The position numbers and the translations under genes were made by a program. The notes below the pieces were generated by a model, which worked only from the letters and a program-made list of their open reading frames with translations, searched no databases and was not told the origin of the DNA. A DNA stretch of 22,965 nucleotides from Sutterella sp. (lineage in GTDB: Bacteria; Pseudomonadota; Gammaproteobacteria; Burkholderiales; Burkholderiaceae_F), in NCBI GenBank assembly GCA_020025915.1, contig JAHHRH010000023.1, positions 1-22,965 on the forward strand, written 5' to 3'. Numbering within the stretch: position 1 is the first letter of the stretch; the number at the start of each line of letters is the position of its first letter. This document shows, piece after piece, positions 16,653 to 22,965 of this stretch.

Positions 16653-17636
16653 TTATGCCCATCGAATGAGGGCAGATCCCCAGGCCATCCCTGCACCCAC
16701 ACCTTGCAAAAGGACAAGCTCACCGGGCTTAACCATCCCAGCGCGCACCGCTCTATCTAACGCCAATGGAACTGACGCCGCAGAGGTGTTTCCGTGCTCA
16801 GCCAATGTTTTCACCATTCGGTCATCTGGGATACCCAGCTTATTTGCGACCATCGTCATAATGCGTAAGTTTGCTTGATGTGGCACAAAAAGCGCTACAT
16901 CTTCTGTATGTACACACGCCAAATTCGCGACTTCACGTGCGCTATTGACCAAACCTTCGACTGCCAAACGAAAGACTTGACGGCCGTCCATACGCAAAAA
17001 GGGGTCGCCTTCAATGCGTCCATGATTCAAAGAGGCTGTGAGACCAAGTACCTTATCGTCATATTGACCATCTGCATACATTCGGGCAGCTAGAATACCG
17101 GGATCGCTACTAGAACGTAATACGACAGCGCCTGCCCCGTCACCAAAGAGCACACAAGTGGAACGATCCGACATATCTAAAACCCGCGACATGACTTCGG
17201 CGCCAATCACAACAGCACAGCGATAAGGACCCGCTCGAAGCATCGCGTCAGCTGCATTTAATGCATAAATAAATCCTGCACACACAGCTTGCACATCAAA
17301 GGCCGCACAGCCCTTAGCCCCTAATGCGGCCTGTACTCGACACGCTACGGACGGAAAAACCATATCTGGCGTCGTCGTAGCCACAATAATAAGGTCAATC
17401 TCAGAGGCTGTCACACCTGCGGCTTCAACCGCACGCTGAGCAGCCAAGGTCGCTAACGATGTCGTCGTCTCACCTTTAGAAGCATCCGCGAAGTAGCGAT
17501 TCTCAATCCCTGTTCTACTTCTAATCCACTCGTCACTCGTTTCGACGCCAACCTCAGCTAATTGCTTAGCAAACCCTTCATTACTCAGTGCCATTGAAGG
17601 AAGTGCCGACCCCGTACCGATCACACGTGAATACAT
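16653..17636 (-). CDS. fabH: Beta-ketoacyl-ACP synthase III
   Basis: FabH starts fatty acid synthesis by condensing acetyl-CoA with malonyl-ACP. The 327-residue protein has the catalytic Cys119 (DVQAVCAGF), His253 (VPHQANLRI) and Asn283 (HGNTSAAS) and the glycine-rich GVGAGMAWGSAL end. GGAG lies 6 bases before ATG 17636; the frame's upstream ATG gives nine extra residues without support. It leads the cluster. Its usual upstream neighbour plsX is absent and a rhodanese gene with its terminator lies there instead. Confidence 0.95.
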   Translation of the reverse strand: MYSRVIGTGSALPSMALSNEGFAKQLAEVGVETSDEWIRSRTGIENRYFADASKGETTTSLATLAAQRAVEAAGVTASEIDLIIVATTTPDMVFPSVACRVQAALGAKGCAAFDVQAVCAGFIYALNAADAMLRAGPYRCAVVIGAEVMSRVLDMSDRSTCVLFGDGAGAVVLRSSSDPGILAARMYADGQYDDKVLGLTASLNHGRIEGDPFLRMDGRQVFRLAVEGLVNSAREVANLACVHTEDVALFVPHQANLRIMTMVANKLGIPDDRMVKTLAEHGNTSAASVPLALDRAVRAGMVKPGELVLLQGVGAGMAWGSALIRWA

Positions 17637-17681
17637 GATTTTCTCCAATACTCTTACTGACACGCATCATAAAGGCAAAGA

Positions 17682-17705
17682 GACAAAACGATGATTCGTT
17701 TTGTC
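17682..17705 (-). terminator. Terminator behind the first rhodanese gene
   Basis: GACAAAACGA (17682-17691) pairs perfectly with TCGTTTTGTC (17696-17705) around a 4-base loop. On the minus strand TCTCTTTGCCTTTAT follows. It separates the rhodanese gene from fabH and lies next to the repeat shared with the second rhodanese gene. Confidence 0.6.
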
Positions 17706-17724
17706 CCTCGATTTGTATGCAGTC
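17703..17724 (-). repeat. 3'-flank repeat, copy 1
   Basis: These 22 bases match 20572-20593 at 21 positions and lie in the same place, between the stop codon and terminator of each rhodanese gene. This supports a shared origin of the two loci. Confidence 0.75.
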
Positions 17725-17772
17725 GTTAAGAAACGACGCCCTTAGAAGTTTTAAAGACTTTTAATGTGAGTT

Positions 17773-18219
17773 TTATTGAACCAACTCGTAGGGCCATTGA
17801 GTAACACCCACGAAGTTGTAGACGTACTTATAGGTCTCTGCCAACATCGGCCCCACAGCATTGGCACGACGCCCTGTACGACAATAGATTAACAATGGTT
17901 TATTCTTGTCCGGGGCACCTTCGATCACACCTGAACGCAATTGGTCATAAGGAATATTGATAGCGCCTGCCACATGGCCTGCTGCAAATTCTTCAGGTGT
18001 GCGTACATCCAAAATTTGGACACCACCAGCATCAATCAACACCTTGGCATCACGTGGCGTCAACATATGGTAGCCAGCAGGCATCTGATTTGATTCAATC
18101 AACTGTATTGCCGTAGCCCCTGTGGCCATCGTCGCCCTCTGTCCTAACAGTAAGCTTGCCCCAAAAAGGACGCCTAAAAGGCCTTTACGGAAAGTCATCT
18201 TGATCATTTGTTCGCCCAT
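17773..18219 (-). CDS. Secreted single-domain rhodanese (copy 1)
   Basis: A rhodanese-like sulfurtransferase domain follows an N-terminal hydrophobic signal (MTFRKGLLGVLFGASLLLG), so the protein is probably periplasmic or lipid-free secreted. The domain runs from about residue 50 (YHMLTPRDAKVLIDAGGVQILDVRTPEEF) to the C-terminus. The active-site loop is CRTGRRA with Cys113. The substrate is unknown; such proteins can carry persulfide sulfur. ATG 18219 is preferred for an upstream GAGG, though ATGs at 18207, 18198 and 18252 are possible. It is a paralogue of the gene at 20618-21058: both end in QWPYELV and share 3'-flank sequence. Its upstream region is different and abuts a truncated group II intron. 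Confidence 0.85.
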   Translation of the reverse strand: MGEQMIKMTFRKGLLGVLFGASLLLGQRATMATGATAIQLIESNQMPAGYHMLTPRDAKVLIDAGGVQILDVRTPEEFAAGHVAGAINIPYDQLRSGVIEGAPDKNKPLLIYCRTGRRANAVGPMLAETYKYVYNFVGVTQWPYELVQ

Positions 18220-18341
18220 TTTGTGCAATAACCTCGTGGTCACAAAAATCATTTTTTATGGGTATCCTTTGGCAGGCTTTACTTCTAACTTTCAACTTAC
18301 GCTACTACCGTCAGGCACATTCTCTACTCACACAATTTAGA

Positions 18342-18582
18342 TTCAGCCCTTCGGCTTACGCCTACTATGGCCTTGACTGACTTCCTTCGTGGCATCTCTC
18401 CACCTTGCGATTTCGATAGCCTCTCGGCACCACGAAGGATCTCCCCAAGTACCACACATACGCTTCCCGTCCTATCTGTCTGATCTACGTAACAACTTTC
18501 CGTATTGGTATTGGGTTAACTGAGTTTGGCCAGATCTCCCAGCCGTTACGCCTCGTATCTGCTTCCTGTTCGTCAGGCTGAC
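18342..18582 (-). mobile_element. Group II intron relic, internal part (rest of domain I into domain IV)
   Basis: On the minus strand this starts GTCAGCCTGACGAACAGG and runs through GAAAGTTG and TTGGGGAGATCC to GTAGGCGTAAGCCG and GGGCTGAA. These are landmarks of bacterial group II introns upstream of the maturase gene. After GGGCTGAA no maturase frame, domain V or domain VI is seen, so the intron is cut off in domain IV and cannot splice. It rejoins 20406-20540 if the insert at 18583-20405 is removed. The truncated end lies about 120 bases upstream of the copy 1 rhodanese start. Confidence 0.8.
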
Positions 18583-18764
18583 GTTAATTAGAGATCAGCT
18601 CCAGAAGGGGTATCGACGCCCGGAGACTATCAATGAAGAACTTGACAAAACTTGCAAACGAAAGAAGCACTCTTTCGTAAATCTCGTTTCAGGCCGAGAA
18701 TACCACGGCATCTATGTTCCAATGAGTCCTGCGAAAACTCATATGATAAGAGGAGTGCTTCATT

Positions 18765-19829
18765 ATGAATGCTACACAAGTTTCGTTTAATAGCCAAGTC
18801 GCCGTAGTTATTGGCATTGTTTGGGCCCAAAGAACATTGTGATGTTGTTAGCTATGATGCAAATAACAAAATCTGCATCACTAAGTGAAAATGCTCATAT
18901 CCTAAACTCATGGAAATGCTTGCGAATACACCTTCGGTTGTCGTCTTGATGGAGTCGTGTAAAGGGAGCATGTTTAGAGTTCGTGCAATTGCTGACTTGA
19001 ATCATGTTGCAAGACTCGTTAAAGGAAGCGATATCAAAGCGTTGCGTATTGTTTGCCAAAAGAACGATTTTCGAGAAGCCGACTATATTGCCAGGCTCTT
19101 CTACGTTCCTGACATTAAATATCTCTTTGTAAAGAATCAACGCCAACAGTCGCTACAATTCCTGCAGAACGCGTAAAAGAACCTTCAGGAATTGCGAATT
19201 CGTGTGGGGAATCAGATCCACGCTGGTCTCGAAGAATTCGGCTGTCCTGCACGGAGGTCTAAAACGTTTATTCAGACCCACATGATAACTCCCTTGAAAT
19301 GAATGCAAAATTGATTCCATAAGAAGTGATAACTTCTTTTCACCGTCGACGCGAGATGTGGCTCAACCTTTTTGAGCAAGAAGAGGAAGCCCAAAAGCGC
19401 ATGGAGCAACTTACAAAAACGGACAACGATACCAAACGCATTATGACCGTTCCAGGAGTTGGCCCTCCGACAGCAGTCAGAATGTTGATACACATCGGCG
19501 GAGACATTGAGCGTTTTAAGCATAGCGGGCAGTTTGCTGCCTCTATTTGCCTTGTTCCAAAGCAGAACAGCACCGGTGGCAACACCACGCTAAACGGCAT
19601 CACAAAATGCGGCTCCAAGAGGCTACGCTCGAATTAAGTGCAATACGGACTTGTGATTCTCATGCAGGCAGATAAGCTGAAAGGGAATTTTGTAGAGTGG
19701 GTTAGAAAAATGTAAGACAGTGGCAAAAAGCGAGGTGTTATTACCTGTGCCATCTCAGCCAAGCTCGCCAGAATCATTTATCGCCTGATGAAGGATAAGG
19801 TAGATTACACCCCCGTACCGAGCCATTAA
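18765..19829 (+). pseudogene. IS110-family transposase, degenerate
   Basis: Conceptual reading gives about 355 residues, the usual length for DEDD transposases of IS110. AGGAG precedes ATG 18765. The N-terminus reads VVIGIVWAQ where active members have GIDxA, so the first catalytic Asp has become Val. The frame then shifts (near 18840) into HCDVVSYDANNK and stops. The middle continues MEMLANTPSVVVLMESC (the expected catalytic Glu), QKNDFREADYIA and LRIRVGNQIHAGLEEFG with stops at about 19174 and 19300. The C-terminal Transposase_20 part reads VPGVGPPTAVRML, FAASICLVPKQNSTGG, then stops at 19635 and about 19710, then AKLARIIYRLM. Several stops, a frameshift and a lost active-site residue show it is dead. 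Confidence 0.85.
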
Positions 19830-20304
19830 AGGTACGGATCTCGCATAGCAATTATCGGCCCAATCCCACCAAGAACTATGAAGGCAACTACTAGTAATAA
19901 ATCGTGCTCAACGCAATAGAGTGATGTTGTGATAGCGAACGGGTAGCATTAATCATGTGACGTTTATAAAACACCTATATTGTCCCAAATCTCATTATGT
20001 TGGCAGAGGCTTAAGGATGAATGCCTCCTGACAGCAGATGTATTTCAGTGAAGCCCTTTCTTCAACTTCGATTTGTTGAACTAGTAGGCGTCGGAATAAA
20101 GTCTATTGTGCTGAATGCACATTTGAGAGCAGGATTTGATGCCTGACAAGAAACCACTGTGTGCAAATCAGCCTACATATTCGAGCTAACGGAAACGCGC
20201 TTTTACATCAAGATGGATGTATTCAATGATGTTGCATTAGACAGCGTCATACACATACCAAGGTCTTTTTGTCTTTGAGCGTTTTGACTTTATCTCTTAG
20301 TATT
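19830..20304 (+). other. Non-coding right part of the insert, no gene seen
   Basis: No frame of useful length or recognisable protein was found on either strand between the transposase remains and the hairpin cluster at 20305. It may be the non-coding end of the mobile element or older eroded DNA. Confidence 0.5.
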
Positions 20305-20374
20305 GGGGCGCGGTTTTGAGCCGCGCTGATTGGAAAAAGGCGCTCAAAATGGAGCGCCTAGGGGCTTGCGCCCC
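20305..20374 (-). terminator. GC-rich hairpin cluster with a minus-strand terminator
   Basis: Three stems stand in a row: GCGCGG/CCGCGC (20308-20313 with 20321-20326), AGGCGCTC/GAGCGCCT (20338-20345 with 20352-20359) and GGGGC/GCCCC (20361-20365 with 20370-20374). On the minus strand the middle stem is followed by TTTTTCC, a classic intrinsic terminator. The outer strands GGGGCGC (20305-20311) and GCGCCCC (20368-20374) can also pair, excluding stems one and three. Confidence 0.6.
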
Positions 20375-20405
20375 GAAGAATTTGATCAACCCTTGCAAAC
20401 TAGGA

Positions 20406-20540
20406 GCTGACCATGTATTCGCTATCGGCTTCCTTCATCAGGTCGTTACCTTCCTAACTCTGCCGAGTCGCTAAACCTTCCCCAAATCGGGCGATCTGTG
20501 GACTTTCACCACATAAACACACGTGCGCCGCTGAGCGCAC
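20406..20540 (-). mobile_element. Group II intron relic, 5' end and early domain I
   Basis: On the minus strand the intron starts at 20540 with GTGCGCTCAGC, then TGGTGAAAGTCCAC, GAAGGTTTAGCGACTCGGCA and GAAGGAAGCCGATAGCG, ending at GGTCAGC where the insert begins. The first 50 bases match the intron at 51-1 almost exactly. The 5' exon is TTTTTATTG immediately behind the rhodanese copy 2 terminator. Confidence 0.85.
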
Positions 20541-20550
20541 CAATAAAAAT

Positions 20551-20576
20551 GGGACACCTTCACTAAAAAGCGTCCC
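20551..20576 (-). terminator. Terminator behind rhodanese copy 2, at the intron insertion site
   Basis: On the minus strand GGGACGC pairs with GTGTCCC (20576-20570 with 20557-20551, one G-U pair), followed by ATTTTTATTG. The intron 5' boundary falls 10 bases after the stem, so the T-tract serves as the intron's 5' exon. Confidence 0.7.
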
Positions 20577-20593
20577 TCGATTTGTGTGCAGTC
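20572..20593 (-). repeat. 3'-flank repeat, copy 2
   Basis: Partner of 17703-17724 with one mismatch, in the same position relative to the rhodanese stop codon. Confidence 0.75.
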
Positions 20594-20617
20594 TTTACGA
20601 CATACGAGCAAATTGGC

Positions 20618-21058
20618 TTACTTCACCAATTCGTACGGCCACTGCTTCGTGCCAAGGAAGTTATAAACGTTCTTGTAACCAAGCTCAGCGAGCTTACGAC
20701 CCGCAAACCCCGCACGCTTACCCGTACCACAATAGACCAAAACCGTAGCATTCGTATCAGGCACAGCACTCAGAACAGAACCAGGCGTCATATCGAGAAT
20801 ACGCGTATGAGGAATGTTCACAGCACCTTTAACATGCCCCGTGACAAATTCATCATGACGACGAACATCAAGAATCGTCACGTTGCCAACCTCCATCATC
20901 TTACGTGCTTCCTGAGGCGTGATTTCCGTGTAGCCAGGCACAGCCGACTGAGTTTCAGCGGCTAGTTGAGCAGTCTGAGCAGCCTGAACAGCCATTGGGG
21001 CCACAGCAATGAGTGTAGCGCCGCAGGCGGACAAAATCAGCTTATGAAGTTTAGACAT
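20618..21058 (-). CDS. Secreted single-domain rhodanese (copy 2)
   Basis: The 146-residue protein has a clear signal peptide (about residues 1-26, MSKLHKLILSACGATLIAVA then an A-x-A-like end) and one rhodanese domain. Motifs are YTEITPQEARKMMEVGNVTI, LDVRRHDEFVTGHVKGAVNIP and the active-site loop CGTGKRAG with Cys110, then a shared ending NVYNFLGTKQWPYELVK. It probably works in the periplasm as a sulfurtransferase or persulfide carrier with unknown substrate. AAGGAGAAGATTC precedes the ATG, so the start is firm. Copy 1 at 17773-18219 is its paralogue, with only a moderate protein match and a different active-site loop (CRTGRRA), so the duplication is not recent or the copies have diverged in role. 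Confidence 0.9.
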   Translation of the reverse strand: MSKLHKLILSACGATLIAVAPMAVQAAQTAQLAAETQSAVPGYTEITPQEARKMMEVGNVTILDVRRHDEFVTGHVKGAVNIPHTRILDMTPGSVLSAVPDTNATVLVYCGTGKRAGFAGRKLAELGYKNVYNFLGTKQWPYELVK

Positions 21059-21159
21059 GAATCTTCTCCTTGAATCGGGGGTGAATAGTGGGTCATTGTT
21101 TTCATCTTACCTGTTCGTACCTTATCAAGAGATTAACAAAGGTTCTTATTGAGAATAAT

Positions 21160-22148
21160 CTACAGCAACTGCGCAAAGAGCATGACGCCAAGCGCTAACG
21201 CATTTTCATCGACCGTATAGGCCGAGTGATGTCGTCCGTATACCGCCTCGCAGGCCTCATTACGCACCTTTAAAAAGCCGAAACACCCAGGCTTCTTGGA
21301 TAAGAAATGACAAAAGTCCTCACCTCCCATCGACGGCAGCAAATCATATAACCCATCTTGACCAAAGACCTTTATTGCACTCACCTTCGCATGCTCAGTC
21401 ACGGCAGGATCGTTGATCCGTTGGTAAGGCCATCTGCTCATAGGTCACCTCTGCAGTCGCGAGATGCGCTTGAGCCGTCATCTATACCACACGTATAAGT
21501 GAATCGGGTAATTGTTGTGCGAGGGCTGGATTAAAGGTTCTGACTGTCCCTGTTAATTTTGCTTCGCCCACAATCACATTCAACGCGTCCCCGCTTAAAG
21601 CAACCTTGCCTGAAGGCACATCAGACCACGCCTGCAAAGCAAAACACGCATCCACATCGTCTAAGCCCCTTCAATCATCGCTAAAGCACCCTCACCCGAC
21701 TCTCCGGCGGGTTGAAATGCCAATTTCACGGTACCAGACCATTAGTCTTTCATCGCTTCTAGGATCTTTGCGCAGGTCAAAAGTATGGTCATGTGACAGT
21801 CGTAACCTCAGGCGTACAGATCAACTCGCATATGGCAACGCCGACTTCTCCGTCACGGGTAACGCATCCCTATCTGCGCGTATTGCCAGAACCTTTCCCT
21901 TCAACCACAGCAAGTGTTGCTGTCTCCATGTCACAACGCGTCCAATGAATACCAGCCTCAGTCAAGTGGTGACTAATCGCCTTGGCTGACTCAAACTCCT
22001 TGCCAGAGAGTTCAGGATAAGCATGGAAATGACGGCGAACATCAATAAGAAAAGGCGTCAACTCTGACACCACCTCCTTGAGCGACAGAATGATCTCAAT
22101 CCTTACATGAACGACACACTTCGTTTTGTAGCACAAAATGTTTGGCAA
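21160..22148 (-). pseudogene. M20-family peptidase/amidohydrolase (hippurate hydrolase-like), degenerate
   Basis: Pieces of an M20D metallo-amidohydrolase appear in order on the minus strand in changing frames. They are DVRRHFHAYPELSGKEFESAKAI (N-terminus, intact to 21870), RADRDALPVTEKSALPYAS, GYDCHMTILLTCAKILEAMKD, SGTVKLAFQPAGESGEGALAMIEGA, WSDVPSGKVALSGDALNVIVGEAKLTGTVRTFNPAL and, from 21441, the C-terminal part with SMGGEDF and HHSAYTVDENAL. At least two frameshifts and several stops interrupt it. The metal-binding CGHDCH motif has become stop-GYDCH. The whole lid/dimerisation domain is missing between SGDA and LNVI. It cannot make an active enzyme. Confidence 0.85.
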
Positions 22149-22170
22149 GGGTGTCAGACAAATTGAGTAT

Positions 22171-22207
22171 AAAAAAAAGGGACCCGTTTGAACGGATCCC
22201 TCTTTTT
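22171..22207. terminator. Bidirectional terminator between rpmF and the M20 pseudogene
   Basis: GGGACCCGTT (22179-22188) pairs with AACGGATCCC (22191-22200) with one mismatch. An eight-A run precedes it and CTTTTT follows. It probably ends the rpmF transcript, about 205 bases past the rpmF stop. That 205-base stretch (22208-22412) holds no gene I recognise. Confidence 0.7.
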
Positions 22208-22412
22208 ATGACTTTGACGATCTGAACGACATCTTCCGATTGCTGTTGCAGTGGAGCCTAATCCTTGAAACCTTCACGCGAGTCAATCATCTGTCACTCA
22301 CCGTGGGGTTCGCGCGTAGCATCTTGCGCGCAAAGACTTGCCGGACGGCATGGCGCTGCTAGGTGGCAAACGGAAGGAAGCTTCTATTGTCGTTAAGACC
22401 AGCAGACGTTAA

Positions 22413-22595
22413 TTATTCGTCAGCCTTCGTCGAAATCACCTTCTTGCCGCGGTAGAAACCGGTCGGGCTGATGTGGTGACGACGATGCACTTCACCGGTC
22501 GTAGCTTCGATCGCGGTGGGCGGGTTGGTCAAAAAGTCGTGAGCACGGTGATTACCGCGCTTGTTGGTGGATTTCTTGTTCTGCTGAACAGCCAT
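22413..22595 (-). CDS. rpmF: 50S ribosomal protein L32
   Basis: The 60-residue basic protein reads MAVQQNKKSTNKRGNHRAHD at the start and TGEVHRRHHISPTGFYRGKKV near the end, the L32 pattern. ATG 22595 is chosen over the upstream in-frame ATG (four residues earlier) because L32 begins MAVQQ and GGGG lies just before it. In most proteobacteria plsX and fabH follow rpmF on the same strand, and a DUF177 (YceD) gene precedes it. Here neither neighbour is present: a terminator and pseudogenes follow and a tRNA precedes. Confidence 0.95.
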   Translation of the reverse strand: MAVQQNKKSTNKRGNHRAHDFLTNPPTAIEATTGEVHRRHHISPTGFYRGKKVISTKADE

Positions 22596-22630
22596 GGCAA
22601 ACCCCACGTATACAAAACGAGTGACATTAC

Positions 22631-22653
22631 GAGTGGCCTGCAGGCCGGCACTC
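22631..22653 (-). promoter_or_regulatory. Leader hairpin upstream of rpmF
   Basis: The perfect palindrome GGCCTGCAGGCC, flanked by GAGT and ACTC with a small bulge, can form a compact hairpin in the rpmF leader about 36 bases before the start. The 276 bases between rpmF and the tRNA terminator (22596-22871) hold no convincing gene; the promoter must be here but I could not place it. Confidence 0.35.
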
Positions 22654-22870
22654 GATAACTAACCTGCAGACTTCCGGAAAACAACTTCCTTTTGGGACGT
22701 ATCCGATCTTTATTTCTTGTCCAATCGGAGAAGCCGGCAACCCAAACCACCCGTGGCGGCAGTTCTGAATAAACCGTATCCCAACGTGGAAAGTGGCGAA
22801 TTTTACCAAATTCGTAGACACTTGGCATTAGAGAAGTGGACTTTTTTTTAATCCATCCTCTTTAGGCATG

Positions 22871-22903
22871 AAAAAAGGGGAGGCATCACGCTTCCCCTTT
22901 CCT
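22871..22903 (-). terminator. Terminator behind tRNA-Gly
   Basis: GGGGAAGC pairs with GCCTCCCC on the minus strand (22897-22890 with 22884-22877, one G-U pair), followed by six Ts. It sits 15 bases past the tRNA 3' end. Confidence 0.75.
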
Positions 22904-22911
22904 CTGAAACC

Positions 22912-22965
22912 TGGAGCGGGAGACGAGTCTCGAACTCGCGACCTCAACCTTGGCAAGGTTGCGCT
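22912..22965 (-). tRNA. tRNA-Gly (anticodon GCC), 3' part, cut by the right edge
   Basis: On the minus strand the sequence runs through the anticodon arm (CCTTGCCAAGG, anticodon GCC), a variable loop, the T arm with GTTCGAGAC, and the acceptor strand TCTCCCGC ending in TCCA, so CCA is encoded. The 5' acceptor and most of the D arm lie beyond the window. Confidence 0.92.

Larger units (their letters stand above)
18583..20405 (+). mobile_element. Insert inside the intron carrying a decayed IS110-family element
   Basis: The intron is interrupted here. GCTGAC lies at both edges (18577-18582 and 20406-20411), as expected for a target duplication, and intron-like sequence resumes on each side. Inside are about 180 bases of non-coding left end, an IS110-type transposase pseudogene (18765-19829) and about 576 bases of non-coding right part with GC-rich hairpins. 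TCAGCTCC near the left edge and GGAGCTGA at the right edge form a short inverted match, possibly chance. IS110 elements usually make no target duplication and have no long terminal repeats, so the outer element may be something else that carried the IS110. Confidence 0.6.

Noticed and set aside
20305..20374. CRISPR repeats or an integron attC site
   Set aside because: The hairpins differ from each other and are not regularly spaced; there are no spacers, no integrase and no attC core sites.
17637..22412. Genomic island or new defence system in the accretion zone
   Set aside because: Only intron and IS remains, two rhodaneses and a pseudogene are present; no nuclease, toxin, integrase or effector-like gene is seen.
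22529..22828. Minus-strand frame of 99 codons upstream of and overlapping rpmF
   Set aside because: It resembles neither DUF177/YceD nor any family I know, and it overlaps the rpmF start in another frame; more likely leader sequence.

Overview
The window looks like the chromosome of a betaproteobacterium, most likely a gut-type Burkholderiales such as Sutterellaceae. The evidence is the gene order lepA-lepB-rnc-era-recO-pdxJ-nagZ, the fabH-fabD-fabG-acpP-fabF run near rpmF, and the general look of the proteins. The family assignment is inference from gene order and protein character, not from a search. Nearly all housekeeping genes lie on the minus strand.

Layout from left to right. (1) Positions 1-51 are the 5' end of a group II intron (minus strand) that continues beyond the window. 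It lies immediately behind a strong terminator hairpin (57-93). (2) Positions 404-2444 (plus strand) hold a YtcJ-like amidohydrolase broken by one in-frame stop, then an intact NikR nickel-responsive repressor. (3) Positions 2587-12714 (minus strand) are a long housekeeping run. It starts with lepA (EF4) and lepB (signal peptidase I), then rnc, era and recO, then pdxJ (vitamin B6), nagZ (peptidoglycan recycling), pncB (NAD salvage) and an NhaD-type Na+/H+ antiporter. (4) Positions 13013-17636 (minus strand) are the type II fatty acid synthesis cluster, transcribed fabH, fabD, fabG, acpP, fabF, with hairpins bracketing acpP. (5) Positions 17682-22148 are an accretion zone. It holds two related secreted rhodanese-domain genes that share 3'-flank sequence. 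Between them is a group II intron relic split by a decayed IS110-family element, and next to them is a ruined M20 peptidase/amidohydrolase gene. (6) Positions 22413-22965 hold rpmF (ribosomal protein L32) and, running off the right edge, a tRNA-Gly(GCC).

How it fits together: the rnc-era-recO and fab clusters are conserved essential cores. The usual rpmF-plsX-fabH linkage is broken here by the accretion zone, and no plsX is present. acpS, often found between pdxJ and nagZ in relatives, is also missing from its slot. The most unusual part is 17.7-22.2 kb. A terminator-associated group II intron inserted behind a rhodanese gene, was itself invaded, and both invader and intron decayed. The sequence still records the joint: the hexamer GCTGAC is present at both edges of the insert. 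I found no CRISPR array, prophage, or clearly new defence or biosynthetic system.
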